Assembly: GCA_017544265.1 (NCBI GenBank)
Contig: JAFYEM010000013.1
Coordinates: 1 to 42,250 of the forward strand
Origin: Bacteroidales bacterium
GTDB taxonomy: Bacteria; Bacteroidota; Bacteroidia; Bacteroidales; UBA932
Direction of reading: 5' to 3'
DNA: 42,250 bases
Within the stretch, counting starts at the first letter, position 1; each line of letters begins with the position of its first letter. Shown in pieces: positions 16,642-24,568 of the stretch. The notes below the pieces were generated by a model. The model was not told the origin of the DNA. It worked only from the letters and a program-made list of their open reading frames with translations, and ran no database searches. The translations under genes and the position numbers were made by a program.

Positions 16642-16782
16642 TTAAGACCATGGATCGATAACCTCAGGATCGTACAAATCCTCTCCTGAAGAACTCTGAA
16701 TGCCAACAACTGAAGCCATGATGCTGGCGTCAAACAGCAGGTCCCTGACCCGCTGTTTTGGGGTTTGATAGATCTTTTTCAT
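16642..16782 (-). CDS. 46-aa small protein upstream of the lipoprotein
   Basis: A short gene with ATG at 16780-16782 and TAA at 16642-16644. It begins MKKIYQTPKQRVRDLLFDAS and ends EDLYDPEVIDPWS: a basic N-terminus, a short hydrophobic middle (IMASVVGI) and an acidic C-terminus. There is no convincing cleavable signal. It lies 34 nt after a full Bacteroidota promoter and 27 nt before the lipoprotein gene, so the two probably form an operon. Short MKK-x-Y-x-x-P peptides before fimbrillin-like lipoproteins seem frequent in Bacteroidales from my general knowledge, but their function is unknown to me. Confidence 0.6.
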   Translation of the reverse strand: MKKIYQTPKQRVRDLLFDASIMASVVGIQSSSGEDLYDPEVIDPWS

Positions 16783-16815
16783 TGAAAACCACATTGTTAA
16801 AGTTCGTTCAAAGGA

Positions 16816-16845
16816 CAAATATAATTAAATTTTTTTAAAAACAAA
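16816..16845 (-). promoter_or_regulatory. Promoter of the small protein-lipoprotein operon
   Basis: Minus strand: TTTG (16842-16845), 18 nt, TATATTTG (16816-16823), a full consensus match, in an AT-rich block. Confidence 0.7.
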
Positions 16846-16928
16846 TAATTTGATATTTTTTTTAACAAAAGATGTAAATGGTTTAGAATGAGATTGTTCT
16901 GCGGGACCATTCACATATACCAGCCGAA

Positions 16929-16982
16929 CTGTCACGAAATCCCTCTAAGAACTTCCACAGTGATTTCGTGGCGGGGTGACAG
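16929..16982. repeat. Inverted repeat downstream of the pagL-like gene
   Basis: Inner arms CACGAAATC/GATTTCGTG (16933-16941/16962-16970), with outer CTGTCAC/GTGACAG (16929-16935/16976-16982) that competes for the same CAC. It starts 10 nt after the pagL-like stop on that strand, so it may be its 3' end structure. There is no T-run. The left arm AACTGTCACG resembles AACTGCCACG of the element at 25602. Confidence 0.55.
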
Positions 16983-16992
16983 CAGAACTGTG

Positions 16993-18201
16993 TCAGAAAG
17001 TGTAGCCGAGGCCGGGTTCGAGGCAGTAGGAGCGGTCGAGGTTGTGGGCTCGCATGTCGAAACTCAGGTAGAGGCCGCGGCAGTGGGGAATGTTGTAGCG
17101 GAGACCGATTTTCTGATAGGTCAGAGGGATGTCTTCGGTGAGTCCCGTTTTCTTGAAAACGTACATACCGAACATTACGTGAAGAGACAGGCGGTTGTAG
17201 TGGAATTCCTGAATAATATAGGCCGTGACGTAGAAGGGAGAGTAGCCGCGCGGGTCTTCTTCTCCCTTGAGCACAAGGTCGTTCACGCGGTACTGGTTAT
17301 CGGCATAATGCGCTTCCACTCCGAGGCCGGAAGAGAAAACAGGAGCATACCTGTAGGTAAGTTCCACGCCAAGGCCTCCACGGAAGCGGGGCGGGGCGGG
17401 AGTGCCGCCGCGGATTTTCCCCTGGCCGTTTTCGTAGAGCTTTTCGACGGCCCGGCGTTCCACGTCGCAGGCATGGACCCCTGCGTAGCCATGGACATTG
17501 AAGTGAAGTCCTTTTGGAAATTCCGGCCGCGGAAGGCCGCGCTCCCTGCGAATGGCGGGCACCGGTGCGAAGAAATAGCGGACTCTGGCTGTCGCGGACA
17601 CCTCGTTCAGACCGACATTCGGAACCCCCGTCATGCCGTTGGAGTGATGGGTAAGCGCCGCATTGACAGAAAGCTCCCATTGCGGAAGGATCTGGAATTT
17701 AAAGTCTATGCCGGCGCCGATGAGCCCCTCGACGTTGCTGCCGATTTCGCGGCAGGCCGGATTTGAGAAATAGTTGTACTTGAATGGAGTATAGGCAGCG
17801 CCGACTTGCAGGAAGGGGCCGAACGAAAAGAATCCCGCGCGGACAAGGTCTATCTGGGCTTTCGCATAGACATTGAAAAAATCGCCGAGGCGGGAATTGT
17901 TCTTGAATCGCAGCGAACCGGTGTTGTTCCAGGAAAAGCCGAGCGCAAGATGCGGGAAATTATAGGCGTTGGCCCACCATGAACTGTCGGACGGATGCGT
18001 GTCAATGCCGAGTTCTATCTCTGCGCCGGGGGAGTCGTAGCTGCTGACAAGCCTGCCGTAGATGTCGTGGTGGCCGTTGTTCAGCACGTGGTTGAAGCGG
18101 GCTCCTGCGGCGACGCTAAGATGCTCGCGGTCAAAGCGCTGTGCCGAAGCCAGGACGGGAAGCACCAGTATCAGCGAAACTATGGCGAATACTCTCTTCA
18201 T
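16993..18201 (-). CDS. PagL-like lipid A 3-O-deacylase (acyloxyacyl hydrolase family) with second barrel segment
   Basis: A 402-aa outer-membrane protein. Signal peptide [20 protein letters not shown] is followed by a first barrel-like segment (about 25-212) with [11 protein letters not shown]: His185, Ser187 and Glu200 match the PagL His-x-Ser...Glu catalytic arrangement, with one extra residue before the Glu. PagL removes the 3-O acyl chain of lipid A. A Pro/Arg-rich linker (about 213-240) leads to a second segment of similar aromatic beta-strand pattern that ends ...[10 protein letters not shown], a typical barrel C-terminus. The start is the MKR ATG at 18199-18201, not the longer frame reaching into prfA. 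A -7 box TAATTTTG (18208-18215) ends 7 nt upstream. The deacylase role is inferred from the motif. Confidence 0.75.
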   Translation of the reverse strand: MKRVFAIVSLILVLPVLASAQRFDREHLSVAAGARFNHVLNNGHHDIYGRLVSSYDSPGAEIELGIDTHPSDSSWWANAYNFPHLALGFSWNNTGSLRFKNNSRLGDFFNVYAKAQIDLVRAGFFSFGPFLQVGAAYTPFKYNYFSNPACREIGSNVEGLIGAGIDFKFQILPQWELSVNAALTHHSNGMTGVPNVGLNEVSATARVRYFFAPVPAIRRERGLPRPEFPKGLHFNVHGYAGVHACDVERRAVEKLYENGQGKIRGGTPAPPRFRGGLGVELTYRYAPVFSSGLGVEAHYADNQYRVNDLVLKGEEDPRGYSPFYVTAYIIQEFHYNRLSLHVMFGMYVFKKTGLTEDIPLTYQKIGLRYNIPHCRGLYLSFDMRAHNLDRSYCLEPGLGYTF

Positions 18202-18207
18202 AACCTG

Positions 18208-18215
18208 CAAAATTA
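18208..18215 (-). promoter_or_regulatory. -7 box of the pagL-like gene
   Basis: TAATTTTG on the minus strand, ending 7 nt before the ATG; a nearly leaderless mRNA would result. No clear -33 box. Confidence 0.4.
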
Positions 18216-18227
18216 CTAAAAAATCCG

Positions 18228-18235
18228 TATCTTTG
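18228..18235 (+). promoter_or_regulatory. -7 box of prfA
   Basis: TATCTTTG, a full match to TAnnTTTG and identical to the tRNA-Thr/pyrG -7 box. It lies 27 nt before the prfA ATG and would serve the long downstream run. The -33 region has no TTTG. Confidence 0.55.
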
Positions 18236-18261
18236 CCATTTGTATATATTAATAGAATTAT

Positions 18262-19353
18262 ATGGCAGATAATACATTGTTGGAGAAAGTGCTGAGCCTT
18301 CAGCAGAAGTACGAGGCCCTTCAGTCGCAGCTCGCGGACCCGGAAGTGATTTCGGATATGAAGAAATTCGTGCAGCTGAACAAGGACTACAAGGAACTTG
18401 AGCCAATTATCGCGGCTGGGCTGGAGTATAAGAAACAGCTTGAGGAACTTGCTGAGGCAAAGCATATTATGATAACCGAGAAGGATGAGGACCTGAAGGA
18501 AATGGCCCGCGAGGTAATCCAGGACATAGAGCCGAAACTTCCGGAAATGGAGCAGAAGATTAAACTGCTGCTGATTCCCGCTGACCCCGATGACGGCAAG
18601 AACGCCATGGTCGAGATACGCGGCGGCACCGGCGGCGACGAGGCCGCGATTTTCGCCGGCGATTTGTTCCGCATGTACTCGAAATACGCCGAGCGCCGCG
18701 GCTGGAAACTGGAAGTTACCGACCAGGCCCCAGGCACCTCAGGAGGATTCAAGCAGATAGTCTTCAAGCTTTCCAGTTCCACTGACGGCGTCTATGGGAT
18801 AATGAAATATGAGTCCGGCGTCCACCGTGTCCAGAGGGTCCCGCAGACCGAGACCCAGGGCCGTATCCAGACCTCCGCAGCCTCCGTGGCGGTGTTTCCC
18901 GAGGCCGGCGAATTCGACATAGAACTCAACCCCGCAGATATACGCAAGGACCTCTTCTGCGCTTCCGGTCCGGGAGGACAGGGCGTCAACACGACCTATT
19001 CCGCCGTGCGCCTTACCCATATCCCTTCTGGAATCGTGGTGCAGTGCCAGGAAGAGCGCTCCCAGCTCAAGAACCTTGACCGCGCCATGGAGGAACTCCG
19101 CACGAGGCTCTATAACATGGAGCACCAGAAGTACCTTGACGGAATCGCGGCAAAGCGCAAGACCATGGTCTCCACAGGTGACCGAAGCGCCAAGATCCGC
19201 ACCTACAACTATCCGCAGGGCCGCGTTACTGACCACCGCATCGGCTGGTCGATGTACAACCTTCCCGTGTTCATGGACGGCGACATCCAGGAATGCATAG
19301 ACCAGCTTACAATCGCCGAGAACGCAGAACGCCTAAAAGAAGCAGGAGAATGA
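18262..19353 (+). CDS. prfA: Peptide chain release factor 1
   Basis: A 363-aa class I release factor reading UAA and UAG. The codon-recognition tripeptide is Pro194-Gln195-Thr196 in [12 protein letters not shown] (PxT, RF1 type, not the SPF of RF2), and the peptidyl-transfer GGQ is residues 238-240 in [17 protein letters not shown]. The N-terminal coiled region and the C-terminal [18 protein letters not shown] are normal. It heads a dense plus-strand gene run; its TGA overlaps the queF ATG (ATGA). Confidence 0.98.
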   Translation: MADNTLLEKVLSLQQKYEALQSQLADPEVISDMKKFVQLNKDYKELEPIIAAGLEYKKQLEELAEAKHIMITEKDEDLKEMAREVIQDIEPKLPEMEQKIKLLLIPADPDDGKNAMVEIRGGTGGDEAAIFAGDLFRMYSKYAERRGWKLEVTDQAPGTSGGFKQIVFKLSSSTDGVYGIMKYESGVHRVQRVPQTETQGRIQTSAASVAVFPEAGEFDIELNPADIRKDLFCASGPGGQGVNTTYSAVRLTHIPSGIVVQCQEERSQLKNLDRAMEELRTRLYNMEHQKYLDGIAAKRKTMVSTGDRSAKIRTYNYPQGRVTDHRIGWSMYNLPVFMDGDIQECIDQLTIAENAERLKEAGE

Positions 19354-19808
19354 AAGACAGGAAAGAAGAAGGACTGAAAGGCCTTGGAGGCCGTACAGTT
19401 TACAGCGAGGCATACAATCCCGGGGTTCTAGAGGCCTTCGAGAACATGAATCCGGACAATGACTACTGGGTGCGTTTCAACTGCCCGGAGTTCACTGCCC
19501 TCTGCCCGATTACCGGGCAGCCGGACTTCGCGGAAATCCGCATCAGCTACATTCCCGATGTGAAAATGGTGGAATCCAAGAGCCTCAAACTCTATCTCCA
19601 CAGTTTCCGCAACTGCGGTTCCTTCCACGAGGACTGCGTCAATACCATAATGAAGGACCTTATCAAACTGATGGACCCGAAATACATTGAGGTGACCGGC
19701 CTCTTCGTTCCCCGCGGAGGCATTTCCATATATCCATACGCCAACTACGGCCGTCCCGGTACAAAGTGGGAGGCGCTGGCGGTGAAGCGCCTGGAAGAGC
19801 ATGAATGA
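19350..19808 (+). CDS. queF: 7-cyano-7-deazaguanine (preQ0) reductase
   Basis: A 152-aa NADPH-dependent nitrile reductase of the short (YkvM) type making preQ1 for queuosine in tRNA. The T-fold core shows [16 protein letters not shown] with the nucleophile Cys52 and the Asp59 proton donor, and the later [16 protein letters not shown] and [18 protein letters not shown]. The start at 19350 overlaps the prfA stop; a longer frame from 19293 would lie inside prfA and lacks support. No other queuosine genes are in the window. Confidence 0.95.
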   Translation: MKDRKEEGLKGLGGRTVYSEAYNPGVLEAFENMNPDNDYWVRFNCPEFTALCPITGQPDFAEIRISYIPDVKMVESKSLKLYLHSFRNCGSFHEDCVNTIMKDLIKLMDPKYIEVTGLFVPRGGISIYPYANYGRPGTKWEALAVKRLEEHE

Positions 19809-19826
19809 GATTTCTCGACAAGTATT

Positions 19827-20207
19827 ATGGCAGATTCAGTCAGAATAGACAAATATTTGTGGGCGATACGTGTCTATAAGACCCGCAGCGACGCGACCGA
19901 CGCCTGCAAGGGCAACAAGGTCAAAGTCGCGGGATTGCCCGTGAAGCCCTCCCGCGAGGTAAAGCGGGGCGATGTCATCGAAGTGCGCAAGGGCATAAGC
20001 ACCTTTACCTACAAGGTGAAGGAACTGCTGGAAAAACGCGTGGGAGCGTCGCTGGTCGATGATTTCGCTGACAATCTCACCCCGGAGGAGGAGCTGGAGA
20101 AGATGAAAGCTCCGGTGGAGACATTCTTCGTGCGCAGGGACCGCGGCAGCGGACGCCCGACCAAGAAAGAACGCCGCGAGATGGATGCCTTGTTTGATAG
20201 CTTGTAG
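19827..20207 (+). CDS. S4-domain RNA-binding protein (Hsp15/HslR-like)
   Basis: A 126-aa protein with an N-terminal S4 domain: VRIDKYLWAIRVYKTRSDAT, GNKVKVAGLPVKPSREVKRGDVIEV. This matches the heat-shock protein 15 family, which in E. coli binds free 50S subunits carrying a nascent peptidyl-tRNA. The C-terminal tail is basic (RRDRGSGRPTKKERRE). Position next to prfA and queF fits a role in translation. Binding target is inferred. Confidence 0.85.
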   Translation: MADSVRIDKYLWAIRVYKTRSDATDACKGNKVKVAGLPVKPSREVKRGDVIEVRKGISTFTYKVKELLEKRVGASLVDDFADNLTPEEELEKMKAPVETFFVRRDRGSGRPTKKERREMDALFDSL

Positions 20208-20210
20208 TAT

Positions 20211-20798
20211 ATGAGAAAAATAGTTTCAGCAATAGTTTTCCTCCTCCTGTGCACCACCCTCGGAGCGCAGGTCAAGAGGCATGAAATCAGCCTTAACGCA
20301 GGCTTTGTGGGCTCTCCTGAAAGAGTTTACCGGGAGTTTCTTCCGTTAGTAAATACCAGCAAACCGGATCTCTACGACATCTACGAACCCTCTTTCACTT
20401 CGGTTCGTTTCTCGCCTGCTCTCACGCTGGAGTACAACTACAATTTCCTCAAATGGATAAAGGGCGGTGTAAGCGCCAGCTATTTTATGATGTGGGGAAA
20501 GGAAGTAGCTGCCGGTAAGAGAACGGGAACAGGCAGGGTGCATGCGCTGTCGTTTGTCCCGCACGTGAAGTTCAACGCCATCAATAATCCCCATTTCAAG
20601 CTCTACGGCGGCCTCGGCTGCGGTCCGGCGATGTTTATCGAAAACGATTCTGCCGGTTCCTATACCCAGTTCAAGTTCGCCTATGAGATTGTCCCGATCG
20701 GCGTCGAATTCGCCGGCGAGACTGTCTATGGCACTTCGGAGGTCACTCTGGGCAACATGATGCTCGGACTCAGGCTCGGTATTGGTTTCAGGTTCTAA
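20211..20798 (+). CDS. Small outer-membrane beta-barrel protein
   Basis: A 195-aa protein with signal peptide MRKIVSAIVFLLLCTTLGAQ and alternating aromatic/hydrophobic strands (FSPALTLEYNYNFLKWIKGG, VSASYFMMWGKEV, HFKLYGGLGCGPAMFIEND), ending in MLGLRLGIGFRF, a standard barrel-terminal pattern. This looks like an eight-strand outer-membrane barrel of unknown function. It begins 3 nt after the S4 gene and precedes a lipoprotein gene by 13 nt, so all are likely co-transcribed; a membrane protein in an information-processing cluster is unexpected. Confidence 0.75.
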   Translation: MRKIVSAIVFLLLCTTLGAQVKRHEISLNAGFVGSPERVYREFLPLVNTSKPDLYDIYEPSFTSVRFSPALTLEYNYNFLKWIKGGVSASYFMMWGKEVAAGKRTGTGRVHALSFVPHVKFNAINNPHFKLYGGLGCGPAMFIENDSAGSYTQFKFAYEIVPIGVEFAGETVYGTSEVTLGNMMLGLRLGIGFRF

Positions 20799-20811
20799 GC
20801 GGGAGGTCAAG

Positions 20812-21483
20812 ATGAAAAAGATACTTTACATTATCCTTGCCGCCGCGGCGCTCGTGGCCTGCAATGCGGACAGAATAAATGACAGCTTCGGTTCAAGCTA
20901 CAATTCCGCCAATGGATACAGCTTCATAGACGGTTATATGCAGGATATCGCGGAGATGGTCGCCTATAACCTGAAAGTGATGGAAACAGCCATAATATAC
21001 GACTCCAACGAAGAACTGAAGGACCTTTACAACAAGTCCGGCAAGTCAGTCTGGGAGGACGGCTGTTCCTTTACGATGAGTGACGGCAAGGTCCGAGACA
21101 TAAAGATTTCCAAGGTCGATGGAAAGAACTCATGGACAATGGAATTCGACGGAGACTACAGGATAGGCGAATACAGCTACCGCACCATCTATACCATTAC
21201 CGCCAACCTGCTGAACCGGGCGTCCGGAAAGTCCGGCCACTATGACTGGAACGCCGTAGTCAGTGGCTCCAGGATTGAAAGGGAAGGTTACAAGTCGGAA
21301 TTCAGCAGCACGGGGGGGCTGACTTTCACCCGGGGGACCAACAGCAACTACTGGGACAACTGCGACGGCTCCATGAGGATGACGGTACTGCGAAGCGGCG
21401 AGACCGTGGATATAATGATGATTGTCTTCCGCGGCAATATCTCGGACTATACGGTCACCCATTTCCCTGTTTCAGGAGAGTGA
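20812..21483 (+). CDS. Lipoprotein of unknown function
   Basis: A 223-aa lipoprotein: MKKILYIILAAAALVAC, lipidated Cys17. The mature protein is mixed, with a Tyr/Asp/Ser-rich beta pattern (WTMEFDGDYRIGEYSYRTIY, YDWNAVVSGSRIEREGYKSE). I do not recognise the family. The MKK ATG at 20812 is preferred over an extension from 20782 that would overlap the preceding barrel gene and destroy the signal peptide. Its TGA overlaps the next ATG (TGATG). It may pair with the barrel protein just upstream. Confidence 0.7.
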   Translation: MKKILYIILAAAALVACNADRINDSFGSSYNSANGYSFIDGYMQDIAEMVAYNLKVMETAIIYDSNEELKDLYNKSGKSVWEDGCSFTMSDGKVRDIKISKVDGKNSWTMEFDGDYRIGEYSYRTIYTITANLLNRASGKSGHYDWNAVVSGSRIEREGYKSEFSSTGGLTFTRGTNSNYWDNCDGSMRMTVLRSGETVDIMMIVFRGNISDYTVTHFPVSGE

Positions 21484-21878
21484 TGCTCTATGACCCGCTT
21501 CGCCGTAAAGATGTCGCGGACACACCCGAGGAGCGTGTCCGGCAGTGGTTCATAGGCGTGCTGAGAGATGTCGTGGGGGTTCCTCCCCACATGATGATGA
21601 GCGAGGTGTCGCTGAAAAACGGGGCGAAGCCATACAGGGCGGACATAGTGGTCTGGTCCAGGAGCGGAGAGCCGCTCATGATAGTGGAGTGCAAGCGGCC
21701 GGGCGTGGAGCTTTCGGAGGATGTCGCAAGGCAGGCTCTTGTCTATAATAATATATTGAATGTCAATTATATCGCGGTGACTAACGGCATGCATACAAGG
21801 ATGTATCGCAGGGACGGGAACGGCTTCCTGCCCATGGCCGCTTTGCTGAAATGGGAGGAAATGACGTGCCAACGATAA
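21483..21878 (+). CDS. Stand-alone HSDR_N-type (type I restriction R subunit N-terminal) nuclease-fold protein
   Basis: A 131-aa protein matching the N-terminal domain of type I restriction R subunits without the helicase part. The PD-(D/E)xK-like core is visible: YRADIVVWSRSGEPLMIVECK, where Asp of RAD and Glu-x-Lys of VECK are the expected catalytic residues, then a Q-x3-Y motif in ARQALVYNNILNVNYIAVTN. Start by ATG at 21483 (TGATG overlap) or a GTG one codon earlier. It overlaps cca by TAATG. No hsdM or hsdS is nearby, so it is not a restriction system here. The context suggests a housekeeping role in DNA or RNA handling; that is inference. Confidence 0.8.
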   Translation: MLYDPLRRKDVADTPEERVRQWFIGVLRDVVGVPPHMMMSEVSLKNGAKPYRADIVVWSRSGEPLMIVECKRPGVELSEDVARQALVYNNILNVNYIAVTNGMHTRMYRRDGNGFLPMAALLKWEEMTCQR

Positions 21879-23314
21879 TGAGAGGCTTCCTGGAAGCTCC
21901 CATATTTTCCATAGTCTCGGACGTGGCCCGGGAGCTTGGACTGCGCTCTTTCGTCATTGGCGGATACGTCCGCGACTGCTTCCTCGGCCGCGGGAACAAC
22001 GATATAGACATAGTCGTCGAGGGCAGCGGTATCGCGCTTGCGGAGGCGGTCGGAAAGAAGGTCGGCTCCAGGGTCAGCGTATTCCGCGGTTTCGGTACAG
22101 CAATGCTCCGCTACAAGGGTATGGAGGTGGAGTTCGTGGGCGCGAGGAAAGAATCCTACAACCGGAATTCCAGGAAACCCGTCGTTGAGGACGGCACCCT
22201 CGAGGAAGACCAGCTCCGCAGGGATTTTACCATCAACGCCATGGCGTTCAGCCTCTCGAAGGAGGATTTCGGAGCACTTGTGGACCCTTTCGGCGGCATC
22301 CGCGACCTTTCCGCAGGTATTATCCGCACTCCCAGGGACCCGGATGTCACCTACAGCGACGATCCTCTCAGGATGTTCCGCGCAATCCGTTTCGCCACCC
22401 AGCTTTCCAATTCCGAAAGGGAATTCAGGATTGATGACGAATCTTTCGGGGCCATACGCCGCAACAGGGGAAGAATAGAGATTCTTTCAAAGGAAAGGAT
22501 AGTGGAGGAGCTGGACAAAATACTGCTCTCAAACCGCCCTTCGAAGGGTTTCCGCCTTCTGGACGAGGCCGGCCTGCTCGAAATGGTCCTGCCGCAGCTG
22601 GAGGCGCTCAAGGGGGTTGAAACAGTCGAGGGCAAGGGGCACAAAGAGAATTTCTCCCATACTCTCCAGGTGCTGGACAATGTAGCCTCCTCCGAGGCTG
22701 AAGAGGGACGGGTGCCGAATCTGTGGCTTCGCTGGGCCGCGCTCCTGCATGATATCGGGAAGCCGGTCACTAAGCGTTTCATCGCCGGCACCGGATGGAC
22801 TTTCCACGGGCACGACATAGTCGGCTCCAGAATGGTCCCGAAGATATTCGCGTCCATGAAGATGCCCCTGAACGAGAAGATGAAATATGTCCAGAAACTT
22901 GTCTCCCTGCACCTTCGCCCGATTGCACTGGTGGATGATGAGGTCACGGACTCTGCTGTACGCAGGCTTCTTTTCGAGGCCGGCGACGACATAGACGACC
23001 TGATGCTGCTCTGCAATGCGGACATTACCTCCAAGAATCCCGCGAAGGTCGCCCGAATCCGCAGGAATTTCGAACTTGTGAAAGAGAAACTCGTGGAGGT
23101 GGAGGAAAAAGACGCCATCCGCAATTTCAAGAACCCCATCACCGGGGAATATGTGATGAAGGTCTATGGGATTCCGCCCTGCCAGGAAATCGGGCAGCTC
23201 AAGGAGATAGTCAAAGAAGCCATACTCAACGGGGATATTCCGAATGAATTCGAGGCGGCTGACGCCCTGATGCGGAAAGTCGCCCCGGAGCTGGGCCTCA
23301 AGGAAGTGCAATGA
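21878..23314 (+). CDS. cca: CCA tRNA nucleotidyltransferase (poly(A) polymerase family, with HD domain)
   Basis: A 478-aa class II nucleotidyltransferase adding or repairing tRNA 3' CCA. The head domain has FVIGGYVRDCFLGRGNNDID (GG-x-VRD and D-x-D metal residues), followed by RRDFTINAMAF and DPLRMFRAIRFATQL, the neck motifs. A C-terminal HD domain is present (HTLQVLDNV, LRWAALLHDIGKP). The ATG at 21878 gives MRGFLEAPIF, which aligns with the usual start of Bacteroidota homologues; an ATG at 21851 is the alternative. Neither tRNA in the window encodes its CCA, so this enzyme is needed for both. It overlaps xerC by ATGA. Confidence 0.93.
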   Translation: MRGFLEAPIFSIVSDVARELGLRSFVIGGYVRDCFLGRGNNDIDIVVEGSGIALAEAVGKKVGSRVSVFRGFGTAMLRYKGMEVEFVGARKESYNRNSRKPVVEDGTLEEDQLRRDFTINAMAFSLSKEDFGALVDPFGGIRDLSAGIIRTPRDPDVTYSDDPLRMFRAIRFATQLSNSEREFRIDDESFGAIRRNRGRIEILSKERIVEELDKILLSNRPSKGFRLLDEAGLLEMVLPQLEALKGVETVEGKGHKENFSHTLQVLDNVASSEAEEGRVPNLWLRWAALLHDIGKPVTKRFIAGTGWTFHGHDIVGSRMVPKIFASMKMPLNEKMKYVQKLVSLHLRPIALVDDEVTDSAVRRLLFEAGDDIDDLMLLCNADITSKNPAKVARIRRNFELVKEKLVEVEEKDAIRNFKNPITGEYVMKVYGIPPCQEIGQLKEIVKEAILNGDIPNEFEAADALMRKVAPELGLKEVQ

Positions 23315-24282
23315 CAGAAAAGTACATAAGCTATATTGCCGGAGTGCGCCGATACAGTCCCCGGACGGTGGAGATTTACCGCGCCGTCCTGGAGGAGTTT
23401 CTCGCTTTCGCAGGCGGCGGCGACATAGTCCTGAAGATGACTCCGCAGATGGTGCGTTCCTATGAAGTATGGCTTATGGACACTCGCGGGGAGAGTCCCC
23501 GGTCGGTGAACCTGAATGTGTCGGTGCTGAGCGGCTTCGCTAAATACCTTATGAAGGAGGGAGTGCTGAAGTCCAATCCGGTCTCGACCGTTCGGCGCCC
23601 CAAAACCTCGAAGCGGCTTCCGACTGTCTACAGGGACGAGGCTATGGAGAATTATCTTCTGGAAAGTGCCCACAGCGCCTCGGAGGATGAACTGGAACTA
23701 TTTCTCTCATACGGTCCCTCGCCGCAGGGGAAAAACCCAAAGGAAATGTATGAGCGCAGGCTCCGCCGCCTGATAATAAGCCTGCTCTATTCCACGGGGA
23801 TACGCCGCAGCGAACTCATAGGCCTCAGGATATCTTCTGTGGACGGCTCGCGGGGAATTCTCCGCGTTCTTGGAAAAGGAGAAAAAATGCGGGAAATTCC
23901 TCTTGTAACTTCCATATATGACGAAATTTTGCTATATTTGAAAGCGGCTGAATCGATGGTTGGAAGGAAAAGGCTCCCCGGAGAGCCTCTGCTCGTGACC
24001 GCGGGAGGCAATGCCCTCTATCCGGTCTATGTTGACAGGGCTGTAAAGCGGGAGCTGGACCGGAGCGACATTACGGTGAGAAGGTCCCCACACGTGCTGA
24101 GGCACTCGCTCGCGACCACTTTGCTGGAAAGGGGAGCGGACCTCAATTCCATAAAGGAAATGCTGGGCCATTCTTCTCTCGCTGCGACCGAGGTCTATAC
24201 CCATAACTCCGTCGAGAGGCTGAAGACTGTGTATAACGCGGCTCATCCAAGAGCCAAAAAAGAAGGTAAAAATGGAGATTAA
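23311..24282 (+). CDS. xerC: Tyrosine recombinase XerC-like
   Basis: A 323-aa site-specific recombinase. The N-terminal SAM-like DNA-binding domain spans about 1-90. The catalytic domain carries all six residues: Arg165 (TGIRRSE), Lys189 (GKGEKMRE), His261 and Arg264 (SPHVLRHSLATTL), His287 (MLGHSSL) and the nucleophile Tyr296 (TEVYTH). Length and housekeeping context fit XerC for chromosome dimer resolution, not a mobile-element integrase: no attachment repeats or cargo are seen. It overlaps cca at the 5' end and hpf at the 3' end. Confidence 0.9.
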   Translation: MTEKYISYIAGVRRYSPRTVEIYRAVLEEFLAFAGGGDIVLKMTPQMVRSYEVWLMDTRGESPRSVNLNVSVLSGFAKYLMKEGVLKSNPVSTVRRPKTSKRLPTVYRDEAMENYLLESAHSASEDELELFLSYGPSPQGKNPKEMYERRLRRLIISLLYSTGIRRSELIGLRISSVDGSRGILRVLGKGEKMREIPLVTSIYDEILLYLKAAESMVGRKRLPGEPLLVTAGGNALYPVYVDRAVKRELDRSDITVRRSPHVLRHSLATTLLERGADLNSIKEMLGHSSLAATEVYTHNSVERLKTVYNAAHPRAKKEGKNGD

Positions 24283-24568
24283 CATTAAATCACTGAAGTT
24301 CGATGCGGACTCCAAACTAATTGAGTATGTGCAGAAGAAGGTTTCCAAACTCGAGAAATTCTTCGATGGTGTCGCCTCTGTCGATGTCATCCTCTCCCTT
24401 CTTCCCGAACCAGAGAACAAGAGCGTAAGGCTCCAGACCAGAATCCCCGGCGAGGAACTGGTAATCGAAAAGAACGCCAGGACCTTCGAAGAGGCTGTGA
24501 CCGATGCGGCCGATGCGATGAAAGAAAAGATAGTCCGCGCGAAGGAAAAGAAATTTGGCAGCAACTAA
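24272..24568 (+). CDS. hpf: Ribosome hibernation-promoting factor, short form
   Basis: A 98-aa RaiA/HPF-family protein that binds 30S near the decoding centre and inactivates ribosomes in stationary phase. Seen: MEINIKSLKFDADSKLIEYV, VSKLEKFFDGVASVDVILSL and the basic C-terminal MKEKIVRAKEKKFGSN. The long-form dimerisation domain is absent. It overlaps xerC by 11 nt and holA by 14 nt. The xerC-hpf pair is usual in Bacteroidota. Confidence 0.92.
   Translation: MEINIKSLKFDADSKLIEYVQKKVSKLEKFFDGVASVDVILSLLPEPENKSVRLQTRIPGEELVIEKNARTFEEAVTDAADAMKEKIVRAKEKKFGSN

Noticed and set aside
18202-18465. N-terminal extension of the pagL-like gene into prfA
   Set aside because: It overlaps prfA on the opposite strand and would bury a clear signal peptide that starts at 18201.
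21483-21878. Remnant of a type I restriction system
   Set aside because: There are no methylase, specificity or helicase genes; the gene is intact, tightly packed among housekeeping genes, and keeps its catalytic-looking residues.
23311-24282. Integrase of a mobile element
   Set aside because: XerC-like length, hpf neighbour, no tRNA attachment repeats and no cargo genes.
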